From contig JAGBKB010000081.1 of NCBI GenBank assembly GCA_017934175.1, positions 1 through 64,000 of the forward strand: a stretch of 64,000 bases of DNA, in the 5' to 3' direction. The notes under the pieces were generated by a model. The model had not been told where the DNA came from. It did not search any database and saw only the letters and a list, made by a program, of their open reading frames with translations. This stretch comes from Lachnospiraceae bacterium. GTDB taxonomy: Bacteria; Bacillota; Clostridia; Lachnospirales; Lachnospiraceae. How positions within the stretch are numbered: the first letter of the stretch is position 1; each line of letters starts with the position of its first letter. Positions 6,851-15,857 of the stretch are shown here, in pieces. The position numbers and the translations under genes were made by a program.

Positions 6851-8722
6851 ATGTTTATTAAAAGATTTTTTACAGTTGTTTTGTCCAGTATAGTACTATT
6901 AACATCAGTTTGTAATTATACTTATTCATTTTCTTGGTTTGGTGGCGGAGACAAAAAAACTACAACAGAAGAAACTGAAATAGCTAAAGATACGGTTCAA
7001 ATAAATAATAGTGGTGTTACTACAATTGACGAAGCATATAAAACTGAAATTAATATGTTGAATTATTTGATTGTAACTACACAAGCAATTAAAACAAATA
7101 AAGACAGAGCTATGTTAGATAAAACTTATGATATAGTTTATGAAGATTTGAACCTTGAAGCTGTAGATACAGAAACACAAAAATATGTGAAAAGACTGGC
7201 AAATACAATTACAAAATTAAAGATAAGTGATGAAAAAAGAAAAAGAATTAAATATATGTGGGAGCAAGAAAGAGCTGCAGCTATTAGGAGTGCAATACCT
7301 AATCCGATAGGTTTGTTTTCAGCTATAAGGTCAGCCAATTTGGCAGATATTGCATTATCAGGTGTATATATGATTGGTGATTCAATTACTGGTTACAAGT
7401 ATGCAATAAATACTGCAAATATGAATTATTTAAAGCAAGGGTGGGATATTTCGGACGATGAACTTATAGATATTGATGCATTAAATAGTGATTTATGGGA
7501 TTATAAAAACAATATGAGAAGAAATAAAGAAATCCCTAATGATTTAATTCTTAATAAAAGTTTGATTGAAGATTTTGTAAAGAATCAAAATCTTGATAAT
7601 GTTGATAGAAGAATAACATTCTTTGAAACTAATGCAAAAGATTATACGGGATATCCAACATACTGGTTAGTATTAGCAAATTGTTATTATATGAAAGCTA
7701 CAGAAAATATAGATGACAATGGCAATGGTGCAAATAAGGATTACTATAAAAAATGTTTTGATGCTGTAAAGAAGTATGAAAACAATACAGCTCGTATATT
7801 TAGAAAAGATACTGAATTTGCTGATATTATTCCACTTGCGATTGCTTCAGCTGAACAAGTGCAGGGTAGTAATGAGTATAAAAATACTTTGGTACACTAT
7901 TCGGATTTGTTAGAAAAGAATATTAGAAATGACAACCACGAGCTGCAATATTTTTTATCGCAAATGTATGTCAAACTCTATGAATTGACAAAATCAAGAG
8001 AATGGTTAGATAAGGCATATAAACGTGTGTATGCTAATACCTCTAATTTAGTGAGAGAACAAAATAATGCAAATGAAGAGTATTTTAATGAGTATAAAGA
8101 TATTCCGACTCCTGATACTGCCACAAAAGAAGAAAAGAATGAAATTAAACAAATGAATAAAGAAAATAAGGAAGCAAGAAAATATGAATTGCCTCCTGTT
8201 AATCAGCATCTACTTTTAAATTGTCAATTGCTATTTGAATTGGCTAATGAAAAAAGGATAACTGATGAAGAAAAGAGAACTATTGACAGTATATTACATG
8301 ATAAAACAAATTGGTTATTTTATACAGAGCCTTTAGACAATTTGTTTTGGTATTTTCCACCTTCAGAGTATAAAGTTCCTGATTATTCTTATAGTATCAT
8401 ATGCGAAGGCGATAAGTTCAAAATGGATTCATTATTAGTTTGCGATAGCACTGATATTAAAATGGAGTATTCAGACGAAAAGGGAACTAAAGTATATGAC
8501 CATTGGGAATATGAAGTTGATAGAAAAGAAAATGTAGTAACTATTATACCTAAAATACTTGACGAAGAAAAAATGGAATTAAAAAAGATTGATTATAAAA
8601 TTAATAAAAATACAAAGGCTAAAATTACAGTTTATCCAATAGTAAGTGATAACTGTGAGCCAGTTACTGCAAAATTTAAAAATAATAAAGGATGGGTATT
8701 GAATCATTGGGACAGAGAATAA
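6851..8722 (+). CDS. Uncharacterised secreted protein, helical repeat-rich
   Basis: A 623-residue protein with a good signal peptide (MFIKRFFTVVLSSIVLLTSV, cleavage near residue 27) and a GGAGGCGAT site upstream. After a threonine/glutamate-rich linker the chain is mainly helical. The segment around residues 245-400 (TYWLVLANCYYMKATENI, then regularly spaced aromatic residues) looks like TPR-type helical hairpins. The last 120 residues appear to be a beta-rich domain. I do not recognise a family. Its 3' end overlaps the next gene by 31 bases, which argues that the two proteins are made together and act in the same extracellular process. Confidence 0.6.
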   Translation: MFIKRFFTVVLSSIVLLTSVCNYTYSFSWFGGGDKKTTTEETEIAKDTVQINNSGVTTIDEAYKTEINMLNYLIVTTQAIKTNKDRAMLDKTYDIVYEDLNLEAVDTETQKYVKRLANTITKLKISDEKRKRIKYMWEQERAAAIRSAIPNPIGLFSAIRSANLADIALSGVYMIGDSITGYKYAINTANMNYLKQGWDISDDELIDIDALNSDLWDYKNNMRRNKEIPNDLILNKSLIEDFVKNQNLDNVDRRITFFETNAKDYTGYPTYWLVLANCYYMKATENIDDNGNGANKDYYKKCFDAVKKYENNTARIFRKDTEFADIIPLAIASAEQVQGSNEYKNTLVHYSDLLEKNIRNDNHELQYFLSQMYVKLYELTKSREWLDKAYKRVYANTSNLVREQNNANEEYFNEYKDIPTPDTATKEEKNEIKQMNKENKEARKYELPPVNQHLLLNCQLLFELANEKRITDEEKRTIDSILHDKTNWLFYTEPLDNLFWYFPPSEYKVPDYSYSIICEGDKFKMDSLLVCDSTDIKMEYSDEKGTKVYDHWEYEVDRKENVVTIIPKILDEEKMELKKIDYKINKNTKAKITVYPIVSDNCEPVTAKFKNNKGWVLNHWDRE

Positions 8723-9537
8723 CAATTAAGCGAATAATGACTTTTTTGCTAACATTATCGTTTCTATTGGTTACTTCCAGTAATATTTTTGCATATGAGA
8801 GTGCTCAAGAGCATAATAAGTTAATGAAAGATATTTTATTTGGGCATTATAGTATTACAAATAAAGATGGCACTAACAAATTAACCGCATTAGAATATGC
8901 TTCGTTCTTATGTTTGGATTATACAAGTAAGGGCGGAGAAACGGAACTTAGATTCTTAAATAATACAGCCAAAGTTAAAGGAATAATTAAATCTATTGCA
9001 GAAATTAAATTTAATAGCAATCAATACCATAGGAGATATACTCATAGAGGGTGGAACTTCAAATATTATGATGATAAAGCACATTGGAAGCTTAGAAAAG
9101 AATTAATGTTAAATACTGTAAAGAAGGTATTTAATTATAATGACTCAAAAAAATGCGATGCAATGGCATCTGCACTTTATAATATACATGTTCTGGGGGA
9201 CTATTTTGATATGGATGAGAGTCAATATGAAACATATAAAGGTAATAGTTCTAAAGACCCTTTACTAATGGATTTATATAGCGAAGGTAGAAACACTGAA
9301 TGTTTATTAAAATCATTAAAAGAAAATTTTATTTCTCTGTTTTCGTTTCAAAAAAAGTCTATAGCATATAGCAGTTTGATAAATTTTGAATTTGAAGAAA
9401 TTGAAAGTGCTTTGAAAACTGCAAATGACTATAAGAGTTTTAAAGAGGCATGTAACAATTTGGAAAATGCATTAAAAAGATATGTTCCTGAATTGATGCG
9501 AGACAACGATGCATTTAGGACGGCATTTTATAAGTAA
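8692..9537 (+). CDS. Uncharacterised secreted protein, possible metal-dependent hydrolase fold
   Basis: A 281-residue protein overlapping the preceding gene by 31 bases. The ATG at 8692 is taken as start because it supplies the basic residues of a signal peptide (RITIKRIMTFLLTLSFLLVT, cleavage after NIFA); a later ATG at 8737 lacks them, and neither has a clear ribosome binding site, consistent with coupling. The mature part contains histidines and aspartates in segments such as YHRRYTHRGWNF, DDKAHWKLRKE and ALYNIHVLGDYFD. The last is reminiscent of the H..GD zinc ligands of the S1/P1 nuclease and phospholipase C fold, but this is a weak resemblance. Function unknown. Confidence 0.55.
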   Translation: MGIESLGQRITIKRIMTFLLTLSFLLVTSSNIFAYESAQEHNKLMKDILFGHYSITNKDGTNKLTALEYASFLCLDYTSKGGETELRFLNNTAKVKGIIKSIAEIKFNSNQYHRRYTHRGWNFKYYDDKAHWKLRKELMLNTVKKVFNYNDSKKCDAMASALYNIHVLGDYFDMDESQYETYKGNSSKDPLLMDLYSEGRNTECLLKSLKENFISLFSFQKKSIAYSSLINFEFEEIESALKTANDYKSFKEACNNLENALKRYVPELMRDNDAFRTAFYK

Positions 9538-9542
9538 AATTT

Positions 9543-9637
9543 GCACCTTTTTTGCACCTTTGAAAAAGTCGTGCACCTTTTTGCACCTTTATGCACCTTT
9601 TAGAAAATCGTGCACCTTTTTGCACCTTTGCACCTTT
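9543..9637. repeat. Eight-copy gcacctttt short repeat array
   Basis: GCACC begins at 9543, 9554, 9573, 9583, 9593, 9612, 9622 and 9630. Spacings are 10-11 bases, interrupted twice by a 19-base step that contains a GAAAA(A)GTCGT or AGAAAATCGT insert. The array starts four bases after the stop codon of the preceding gene and ends before an intrinsic terminator. It resembles in kind, but not in sequence, the 11-bp array at 1401. Confidence 0.8.
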
Positions 9638-9720
9638 TTGAAAAATATGTAATTTTAAATTAATTTATGCAAAACTTTTCAAAAAAGTTGTAATTTAAAA
9701 AACAAGAATAAAAACAAAAT

Positions 9721-9752
9721 CGCTAATATGCTTTATATTAGCGGTTTTTTTT
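9721..9752 (+). terminator. Strong intrinsic terminator
   Basis: CGCTAATAT (9721-9729), five-base loop, ATATTAGCG (9735-9743) and a T run. It closes the 6596-9537 gene group; A-rich sequence before the stem could let it also work for the convergent permease gene. Confidence 0.85.
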
Positions 9753-9756
9753 AGTG

Positions 9757-9835
9757 CTTCCAATTTTGCGAAGCAAAATTTTGGAAGTTCTTATGCAATT
9801 TCGTAACATTTGCGAAGCAAATGCACAGAAATTGC
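9757..9835. repeat. Two hairpins with GCGAAGC tips, one nested in a second stem
   Basis: First hairpin: 9757-9769 pairs with 9773-9787 (two bulged bases) around a GAA loop. Second: CATTTGC (9807-9813), GAA, GCAAATG (9817-9823), itself enclosed by GCAATTTC (9795-9802) and GAAATTGC (9828-9835). Both tips are GCGAAGC, a sequence known to form exceptionally stable DNA mini-hairpins. They lie in the convergent gap between 9537 and 9940; the remaining 100 bases hold nothing recognisable. Confidence 0.7.
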
Positions 9836-9939
9836 TGTTGTATCAAAATCTATGTTGCAGTGAATATATGTACTTATTTACATTCCCCAAGTGGCAATGA
9901 AAGGCTTATTAGAAAATATGAAAATATACAGATTATATA

Positions 9940-11049
9940 TTATTTAATAAGAAACACAACAACTGCAGACTCCACAACTATAAATATAACATTTATGAAT
10001 GTAAACAGGGCCAAATATGGACCTGTTTTTTTTGGGTTGAGAGATATATAATTTCTAAAAGTTATAAGAGAAGCGAGGGATGCGACAAGTGTACCAAGTC
10101 CACCAATGTTTACACCATAGAGTAGGGGGATGAAGTTATTTGTAAACTTTGACAGGAGAATGCTGGTTGGAACATTTGACATAAATTGGCAAGAGAACAG
10201 AGTGGTGAAGTAAACATTTTTCTCAAGTAGTTTTGAAAAGAAAATATTTACTGCATCTATTCTTGCCAAGTTAGATGAAAATATAAAAAAGAAAACGAAA
10301 GTGAGAAGCAAACTATAATCAACATTTTTGAATGCGTGCCTATCAAGTATCAGTATTATGATAGGAATAACTATAAGCCCTATATAAAGTGGGACATACC
10401 TAAATACTACAAATATCGCAAGTACAAAAAGAAAGATATAAACTTTTTCTTTTACTGAACTAACTTTTATATCTTGGCGATTAAGTGTTAATTTATCATT
10501 CTTGATAAATAGCGAACTTAGATACAACAAAATAATTGCTACTATAAAAGGGACAAGCATTATTTTCATAAAATAAATATTATCTATATTATACTTTGTG
10601 TATATGTATAGGTTTTGAGGGTTGCCAAATGGTGTAAGCATACCACCAAGATTTGCTGCAACATTTTGCATTATGAATACAAATGCCTCTTTATCCTCGT
10701 TATTAGTTTCTTTTAGTATGAGATAGCCGAGAGGAAGAAAAGTAATTAGTGCCATATCATTTGCTATAATCATAGAACCAACAAATGTAATAGTAATAAG
10801 CGCAACATAAGATTTGCGGAGAGTATTAAATCGTATAATTATTTGTCTTGCTACAGCATAAAAGAAATTAATATCTTTAAATGCACTGATTATGCAAGAT
10901 ATAAGAAATAGGCAAGAGATAGTTTTGTAATCAATGTAGTTTAGATACTTTTTATCTATAGGCACAAAAAATATAGTAATTATTGCTAAAACAAATGCTA
11001 TAATTGCAACCATATTTTTTAAAATGAAATTTTCAACCCTTATAAGCAC
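9940..11049 (-). CDS. SLC13/ArsB-type anion permease (YbiR-like)
   Basis: A 369-residue polytopic membrane protein with about ten hydrophobic segments. Ion-transporter superfamily signatures are present: VAANLGGMLTPFGNPQNLYI near residue 130, and a matching second-half SNVPTSILLSKF with NIGGLGTLVASLASLI near 330, the inverted-repeat substrate loops of SLC13/CitM/ArsB transporters. Length is close to the YbiR subgroup. Substrate unknown. The listed start is GTG at 11049, with no ribosome binding site and a TATAAT only seven bases upstream; the transcript may be leaderless or translation may begin at the ATG at 11013. It is transcribed alone, convergent with the secreted-protein genes. Confidence 0.8.
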   Translation of the reverse strand: MLIRVENFILKNMVAIIAFVLAIITIFFVPIDKKYLNYIDYKTISCLFLISCIISAFKDINFFYAVARQIIIRFNTLRKSYVALITITFVGSMIIANDMALITFLPLGYLILKETNNEDKEAFVFIMQNVAANLGGMLTPFGNPQNLYIYTKYNIDNIYFMKIMLVPFIVAIILLYLSSLFIKNDKLTLNRQDIKVSSVKEKVYIFLFVLAIFVVFRYVPLYIGLIVIPIIILILDRHAFKNVDYSLLLTFVFFFIFSSNLARIDAVNIFFSKLLEKNVYFTTLFSCQFMSNVPTSILLSKFTNNFIPLLYGVNIGGLGTLVASLASLITFRNYISLNPKKTGPYLALFTFINVIFIVVESAVVVFLIK

Positions 11050-11283
11050 GATAATAATTATACCACAAAATAAAATTTTCAGTAATATATTGAGATAAAA
11101 ATGTAATAAAATTTGATTTAGAGTAGTATAATTTTAAGTTTATAGTTATCAAATTATAGTTTAATTTTGATTTTATGCTACAGACTTTATTGTGGCAATA
11201 AGTTAATAAAAATGCTATAATGATTTAGTTAAAAATAGTTATTAGGTTTTAAGGTTTATAATAAAAGTTCAAGGAGGATAGTT

Positions 11284-11898
11284 ATGAAAATACTATTAAT
11301 TAATGGTAGCCCAAGAAAAGATTCAAACACAGAGGCAGCACTTAATGAAGTTGCAAAAAGTTTAAATGAAGAAAATATTGAAACAGAGATAATCAGTATC
11401 AAGAATGATGTGAAAGGTTGTATGGCATGCAATGGATGTTATAAACTTGGCAAATGTGTCATAGACGACATTGTAAATGAAGTTGCAGAAAAATTTAAAA
11501 CTGCTGATGGTATAGTAGTAGGAAGTCCGACTTATTATGCCTCTACAAATGGAACAGTTATAAGTTTTCTTGACAGATTATTTTATAGTGCAAGTTATGA
11601 CCTTGGTATGAAAGTTGGTGCAGCAGTATGTACTGCTCGCCGTGCAGGAACTGATACCAACTTTGATGTGATAAATAAATATTTTACTATAAGCAATATG
11701 GTAGTTGTAGGAAGCCAGTATTGGAATAATGCATTTGGAAGATTGCCTGGCGAAGCAAAAAACGATGAAGAAGGAATGCAGACTATGAGACATCTTGGGA
11801 AGAATATTGCATTTGTAGTAAAATGTATAAATGATGGCAAAGCAAAGTATAAAATTAATTTTAATGAAGAACATAAAATGACTAATTTTATGAGATAG
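11284..11898 (+). CDS. Iron-sulfur flavoprotein / NADPH-dependent FMN reductase family
   Basis: A 204-residue flavodoxin-like protein with AAGGAGG before the ATG. The FMN phosphate loop appears as INGSPRKDSNTE, and the compact cysteine cluster CMACNGCYKLGKC (near residues 46-58) is that of the Isf-type iron-sulfur flavoproteins. The segment GSPTYYASTNGTVISFLDR is the second flavin-binding loop. Members shuttle electrons to oxygen, peroxide or small acceptors in anaerobes. It stands alone in a 950-bp interval, so its physiological partner is not shown by context. Confidence 0.85.
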   Translation: MKILLINGSPRKDSNTEAALNEVAKSLNEENIETEIISIKNDVKGCMACNGCYKLGKCVIDDIVNEVAEKFKTADGIVVGSPTYYASTNGTVISFLDRLFYSASYDLGMKVGAAVCTARRAGTDTNFDVINKYFTISNMVVVGSQYWNNAFGRLPGEAKNDEEGMQTMRHLGKNIAFVVKCINDGKAKYKINFNEEHKMTNFMR

Positions 11899-12002
11899 TA
11901 GTTTTAGGAAATGTAGTGGTTTTTATTTTAAATGCAACAAATATCAAATAATTGTTTTAGTTTAATGAAATTTCTAAAAACTAAATAGGACAGGAGATGT
12001 AT

Positions 12003-13307
12003 ATGCAAGAACTAACTTATAGATTGGTAGTATATAGAAATATAGATAGGTCAAGTCCACTTATGAGACTTGCCGAAATCATAAAGCATAAAGACTGCAA
12101 AACTTTTTCTGATGACAAAGTCGCAAGTATGTTGCTTGATAAGGTTTATAATATAATTGAATTGGGTAATAAATATCAATTTGATGATGACCTTTGGACA
12201 AATTATATAGTTTATTTAATAGCGACAAGTGAAAATCCATTTACACTTGCTGCTGAAAGAAAAGAAGTAATAAATGATTCGCTCAAATCTTTTGCACTAA
12301 ATGATTTTGAAATATTTATACAACTTATTCATTATGATTTTAGTGAGATAGAGAGAGATTTAAAATTAGATTGTTTTACTCTGATGAGAAATTATAAAAA
12401 TAAGGATAGTAGTAAAAGTGGTTTTGCAAATACCAATGTATCTTTAAGAATAAAAGAATTATACAATGAGATTAAAGGTGAAATTGATGCGAAAAAGTTT
12501 TATGAGAAGGTTGTAACATTTTATAAAAAGTATGGTGTTGGAAATTTTGGACTACATAAGGCATTTAGAGTTTCACAGAATAAAGAAGATACATTATTAA
12601 CTCCTATCGTTGGGACAAGTGATATTACATTTTCTGATTTGATAGGGTATGAAGAGCAGAAGAAGTCGCTTATTCAGAATACAGAAGCATTTGTAAATGG
12701 AAAACCTACAAATAATGTTTTGCTCTATGGTGATGCAGGAACTGGAAAATCTTCAAGCGTCAAATCGCTACTCAATATGTATTATGAAAAAGGACTTAGG
12801 ATGATTGAGGTTTACAAATATGATTATAAGTATTTGCCAGAGATTTTAAGTATTATTAAAGATAGAAATTATCGTTTTATCATTTATCTTGATGATTTGT
12901 CATTTGAAAAAAATGAAACTGAATATAAATATCTAAAAGCAGTTATAGAGGGTGGGCTTGAAGTGAAACCTGAAAATGTACTTGTGTATGCAACTTCAAA
13001 TCGAGTGCATTTATTGCATGAGACATTTAGCGATAGGCAAGAAGTAGAAAAAGATGATGTGCATATGTCTGATACACTTGCTGAACAAACTTCACTGGCA
13101 AGTCGCTTTGGACTAACTATAGGATATTTTAATGTGAAGAGACAAGAGTTTTTTGATATGATATGTGTCCTTGCAAGCGAAAACAAGAACTTATCTTCTA
13201 TAAATAAGGAAGAACTTATAAAGAGAGCAACACTTTGGAATATGTATCACAATGACTATTCCGGCAGGTCGGCAAGGCAGTTTATAGCATATTTAATGAC
13301 TGAGTAA
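12003..13307 (+). CDS. DUF815 family AAA+ ATPase
   Basis: A 434-residue protein in the DUF815 family of AAA+ ATPases. Residues 1 to about 200 are a helical domain; the ATPase core begins at SDLIGYEEQKKSLIQNTEAF and has a Walker A loop GDAGTGKSS (from G243), a Walker B segment FIIYLDDLSFE, a sensor YATSNRVHL, and an arginine-rich lid SGRSARQFIAYL. The frame opens at an ATG at 11997, but that codon abuts the GGAG; the ATG at 12003 has six-base spacing and is preferred. Biological role of the family is unknown. It is monocistronic, followed by the trp leader promoter. Confidence 0.82.
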   Translation: MQELTYRLVVYRNIDRSSPLMRLAEIIKHKDCKTFSDDKVASMLLDKVYNIIELGNKYQFDDDLWTNYIVYLIATSENPFTLAAERKEVINDSLKSFALNDFEIFIQLIHYDFSEIERDLKLDCFTLMRNYKNKDSSKSGFANTNVSLRIKELYNEIKGEIDAKKFYEKVVTFYKKYGVGNFGLHKAFRVSQNKEDTLLTPIVGTSDITFSDLIGYEEQKKSLIQNTEAFVNGKPTNNVLLYGDAGTGKSSSVKSLLNMYYEKGLRMIEVYKYDYKYLPEILSIIKDRNYRFIIYLDDLSFEKNETEYKYLKAVIEGGLEVKPENVLVYATSNRVHLLHETFSDRQEVEKDDVHMSDTLAEQTSLASRFGLTIGYFNVKRQEFFDMICVLASENKNLSSINKEELIKRATLWNMYHNDYSGRSARQFIAYLMTE

Positions 13308-13442
13308 TATTGTGAAATATAATAAGTTACTTAATACTTTTGGTATTATATTCTATGATAGGTTTTGACGTTAGTATGAAAGAATAGTATGTGTTTAAGT
13401 TATATGAAATATAACAAAAATGCAAATTTTGTTCAATTTTTA

Positions 13443-13471
13443 TTGACACCAATAATATATAATGATAGAAT
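13443..13471 (+). promoter_or_regulatory. Promoter of the trp operon
   Basis: A perfect TTGACA (13443-13448), 17-base spacer and TAGAAT (13466-13471). The first bases of the T-box leader follow at about 13478. Confidence 0.8.
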
Positions 13472-13477
13472 GCTATT

Positions 13478-13765
13478 GTAAGACATAGATATTTAAACCG
13501 TTGATGCGGAGATAACGGCAAATTAAGCCTTATGAGCGAGCCTGTGGTGGTGAGAGTCAGGCAAGAAACTAATTGTCAAATGGACCGCTGAGGGCGTAGT
13601 CAAAAGAAAGTAATTTCTGAGTATTCTACGACGTGCGTGCATACGTAAGTTGCAAGGGATTTGATAGAATCCTACTGAGAGCATGATTTATATGAATTCA
13701 AGGTGGCACCGCGGATAAAATAATTATTCGTCCTTGACAGAGTTATTCTGTTGAGGATTTTTTTA
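13478..13765 (+). ncRNA. Tryptophan T-box riboswitch leader
   Basis: The leader contains the T-box core AAGGTGGCACCGCGG (13700-13714), which pairs with the free CCA end of uncharged tRNA, followed by a terminator. In stem I the sequence TCAAATGGACCGC places TGG (13581-13583) followed by a purine, fitting a Trp specifier codon. Uncharged tRNA-Trp should stabilise the antiterminator and let RNA polymerase enter trpE. The T-box is certain from the conserved core; the exact specifier is inferred from position and from the genes it controls. Confidence 0.92.
13731..13764 (+). terminator. T-box-regulated terminator
   Basis: TCCTTGACAGA (13731-13741) pairs with TCTGTTGAGGA (13747-13757) through two G-U pairs, followed by a seven-T run. 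It overlaps the region that would be sequestered in the T-box antiterminator. Confidence 0.85.
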
Positions 13766-13811
13766 TTTGTGACACAGGCTACATAAATAGTTATATAAAA
13801 AAGGAGAAGAG

Positions 13812-15290
13812 ATGAATATTAAACCTACATTTACGGAAGTACAAGATATTACATTAACAAAAAAATATGATGTAATACCAATCAGTTTTGAAATGCTATC
13901 AGACTTTATTACACCAATTGAAGTAATGAGGAAATTAAAAAATGTATCAAATCATTGTTATCTACTTGAGTCAGCTAAGGCAAATGAGACATGGGGCAGG
14001 TGGACATTTTTAGGGTATAATCCAAAAATGGAGATTACTTGCATTGGAGGAAAACTTAATGGAGTTGTGGAAACAGAAACTGTTAAGATTGATATTGAGA
14101 ATCCTGCAGATTATATTAGAAAGATTTTATCAAAATACAAAAGTCCAAAGTTTGATTATTTACCACCATTTACAGGCGGTCTTGTTGGATATTTTGCATA
14201 TGATTATTTATATTACAATGAGCCAAGTGCTAAAGTAGAGGTAGAGGACAATGAGAATTTTAAAGATTTAGACCTTATGTTATTTGATAAGGTCATAGCA
14301 TTTGATAATGTAAAACAAAAAATAGTAATAATTGTAAATATGAAAACAGACAACTTAGAATCAGATTATAACAAAGCAATATTAGAAATAAAAAATATAA
14401 TAAACATTCTTACAATGGGAGAAAAAAAAGTTGAGGAAAAAGCAAAAATTAAAAGCAAAATATTGGAACTATTTAATAAAGAAAAATATTGTAGGATGGT
14501 AGAAAAAGCAAAAAAATATATTTATGAAGGAGATATTTTCCAAGTTGTTTTGTCTAATCGATTTAGTGCTGATTTTGAAGGGTCTTTATTTGACACATAT
14601 AGAGTCCTTAGAACGATAAACCCATCACCTTATATGTTTTATTTTTCAGGAACCGATGTAGAAGTTGCAGGTGCATCGCCAGAAACTTTGGTAAAGCTTG
14701 AAAATGGAATTCTCCATACGTTTCCACTCGCTGGTACAAGAAAAAGAGGTAAAACGCATGAAGAAGATATGCGATTATCTTATGAATTATTATCTGATGA
14801 AAAAGAACTTGCAGAACATAATATGCTTGTTGATTTAGGGAGAAATGATTTAGGCAAAATTAGTAAGTTTAATTCTGTGAAAGTTGAAAAGTTACATAAT
14901 ATTGAATATTTTTCTCATGTTATGCACATAGGGTCAGTGGTAAGAGGTGAAATAAATGATAAAAGTGATGCACTTTCAGCTATAGAAGCAGTACTTCCTG
15001 CTGGAACTTTATCAGGTGCACCTAAAATAAGGGCTTGTCAAATAATTGGTGAACTTGAAAATAATAAAAGAGGAATATATGGTGGTGCGATAGGGTATAT
15101 AGATTTCAATGGAAATATGGATATGTGCATTGCTATAAGGATAATATATAAAAAAAATGGAAAAGTTTTTATAAGAAGCGGTGCAGGGATAGTAGCAGAT
15201 TCAATTCCAGAAAAAGAATATGAAGAATGTAGAAATAAAGCATTAGCTACTTTATCAGCACTTGAAATTGCAGGAGGTACTGATTTATGA
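13812..15290 (+). CDS. trpE: Anthranilate synthase component I
   Basis: A 492-residue TrpE that makes anthranilate from chorismate using ammonia supplied by TrpG. The LLES motif near residue 53 is the tryptophan feedback-binding segment. The chorismate-binding domain shows YEGDIFQVVLSNRF, the GASPETLVKLENG segment, AGTRKRGKTHEEDM, ELAEHNMLVDLGRNDLGKIS, the LPAGTLSGAPKIRA motif, and FIRSGAGIVADSIPEKEYEE near the C-terminus. Length is normal. AAAGGAG precedes the ATG. It is the first gene behind the T-box leader, and its TGA overlaps the trpG start by four bases, so the two subunits should be made in balance. Confidence 0.97.
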   Translation: MNIKPTFTEVQDITLTKKYDVIPISFEMLSDFITPIEVMRKLKNVSNHCYLLESAKANETWGRWTFLGYNPKMEITCIGGKLNGVVETETVKIDIENPADYIRKILSKYKSPKFDYLPPFTGGLVGYFAYDYLYYNEPSAKVEVEDNENFKDLDLMLFDKVIAFDNVKQKIVIIVNMKTDNLESDYNKAILEIKNIINILTMGEKKVEEKAKIKSKILELFNKEKYCRMVEKAKKYIYEGDIFQVVLSNRFSADFEGSLFDTYRVLRTINPSPYMFYFSGTDVEVAGASPETLVKLENGILHTFPLAGTRKRGKTHEEDMRLSYELLSDEKELAEHNMLVDLGRNDLGKISKFNSVKVEKLHNIEYFSHVMHIGSVVRGEINDKSDALSAIEAVLPAGTLSGAPKIRACQIIGELENNKRGIYGGAIGYIDFNGNMDMCIAIRIIYKKNGKVFIRSGAGIVADSIPEKEYEECRNKALATLSALEIAGGTDL

Positions 15291-15853
15291 TTTTGCTTAT
15301 AGATAATTATGATAGTTTTACATATAATCTCTATCAATTAATTGGAGAGATAAATACTGATATAAAAGTTATAAGAAATGATGAGATGTCAGTTGAAGAA
15401 ATAAGAGACCTTAAACCAACACATATAATTATATCGCCAGGACCAGGGAGACCTGAAAATGCTGGCAACATAAATCAAGTTATAAAAATAATGGGTATAG
15501 ATACCCCAATACTTGGTATATGTCTTGGACACCAGGCAATATGTGAAACTTATGGAGCAACTATAACATATGCAAAAAAACTTATGCATGGTAAACAATC
15601 AAATATAAAAATAGATATAAATAGTAAAATATTTAAAAATTTACCAGAATGTATATCTGTAGCGAGATATCATTCACTTGTTGCGAGCACGTCTACTATT
15701 CCAAATGATTTAAAAATAACTGCCATGACAAATGAAAATGAAGTAATGGCTGTTGAGCATAAGAAATATAATATATATGGCGTTCAGTTCCATCCAGAGT
15801 CTATATTGACAATAGATGGGAAGCAAATAATAAATAACTTTTTAGGAGGATAA
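15287..15853 (+). CDS. trpG: Anthranilate synthase component II, glutamine amidotransferase
   Basis: A 188-residue class I glutamine amidotransferase that releases ammonia from glutamine for TrpE. The oxyanion segment [11 protein letters not shown], the nucleophile loop [10 protein letters not shown] (C79) and the catalytic histidine/glutamate motif VQFHPESI are all present, so it should be active. It begins inside the last codons of trpE (ATGA overlap), with AGGAGG upstream. It is a free-standing subunit, not fused to trpD. A pabA role in folate synthesis for the same subunit is possible, as in bacilli, but no pab genes are here. Confidence 0.96.
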   Translation: MILLIDNYDSFTYNLYQLIGEINTDIKVIRNDEMSVEEIRDLKPTHIIISPGPGRPENAGNINQVIKIMGIDTPILGICLGHQAICETYGATITYAKKLMHGKQSNIKIDINSKIFKNLPECISVARYHSLVASTSTIPNDLKITAMTNENEVMAVEHKKYNIYGVQFHPESILTIDGKQIINNFLGG

Positions 15854-15857
15854 AATC

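Noticed and set aside
9821..10051. A 76-residue plus-strand ORF.
   Set aside because: Overlaps the 3' end of the permease gene on the other strand and contains part of the nested hairpins; no ribosome binding site.
11043..11085. Leaderless transcript for the anion permease (TATAAT seven bases before GTG).
   Set aside because: The -35 region is poor and an internal ATG is also possible, so it is mentioned in the gene entry but not claimed as a promoter.
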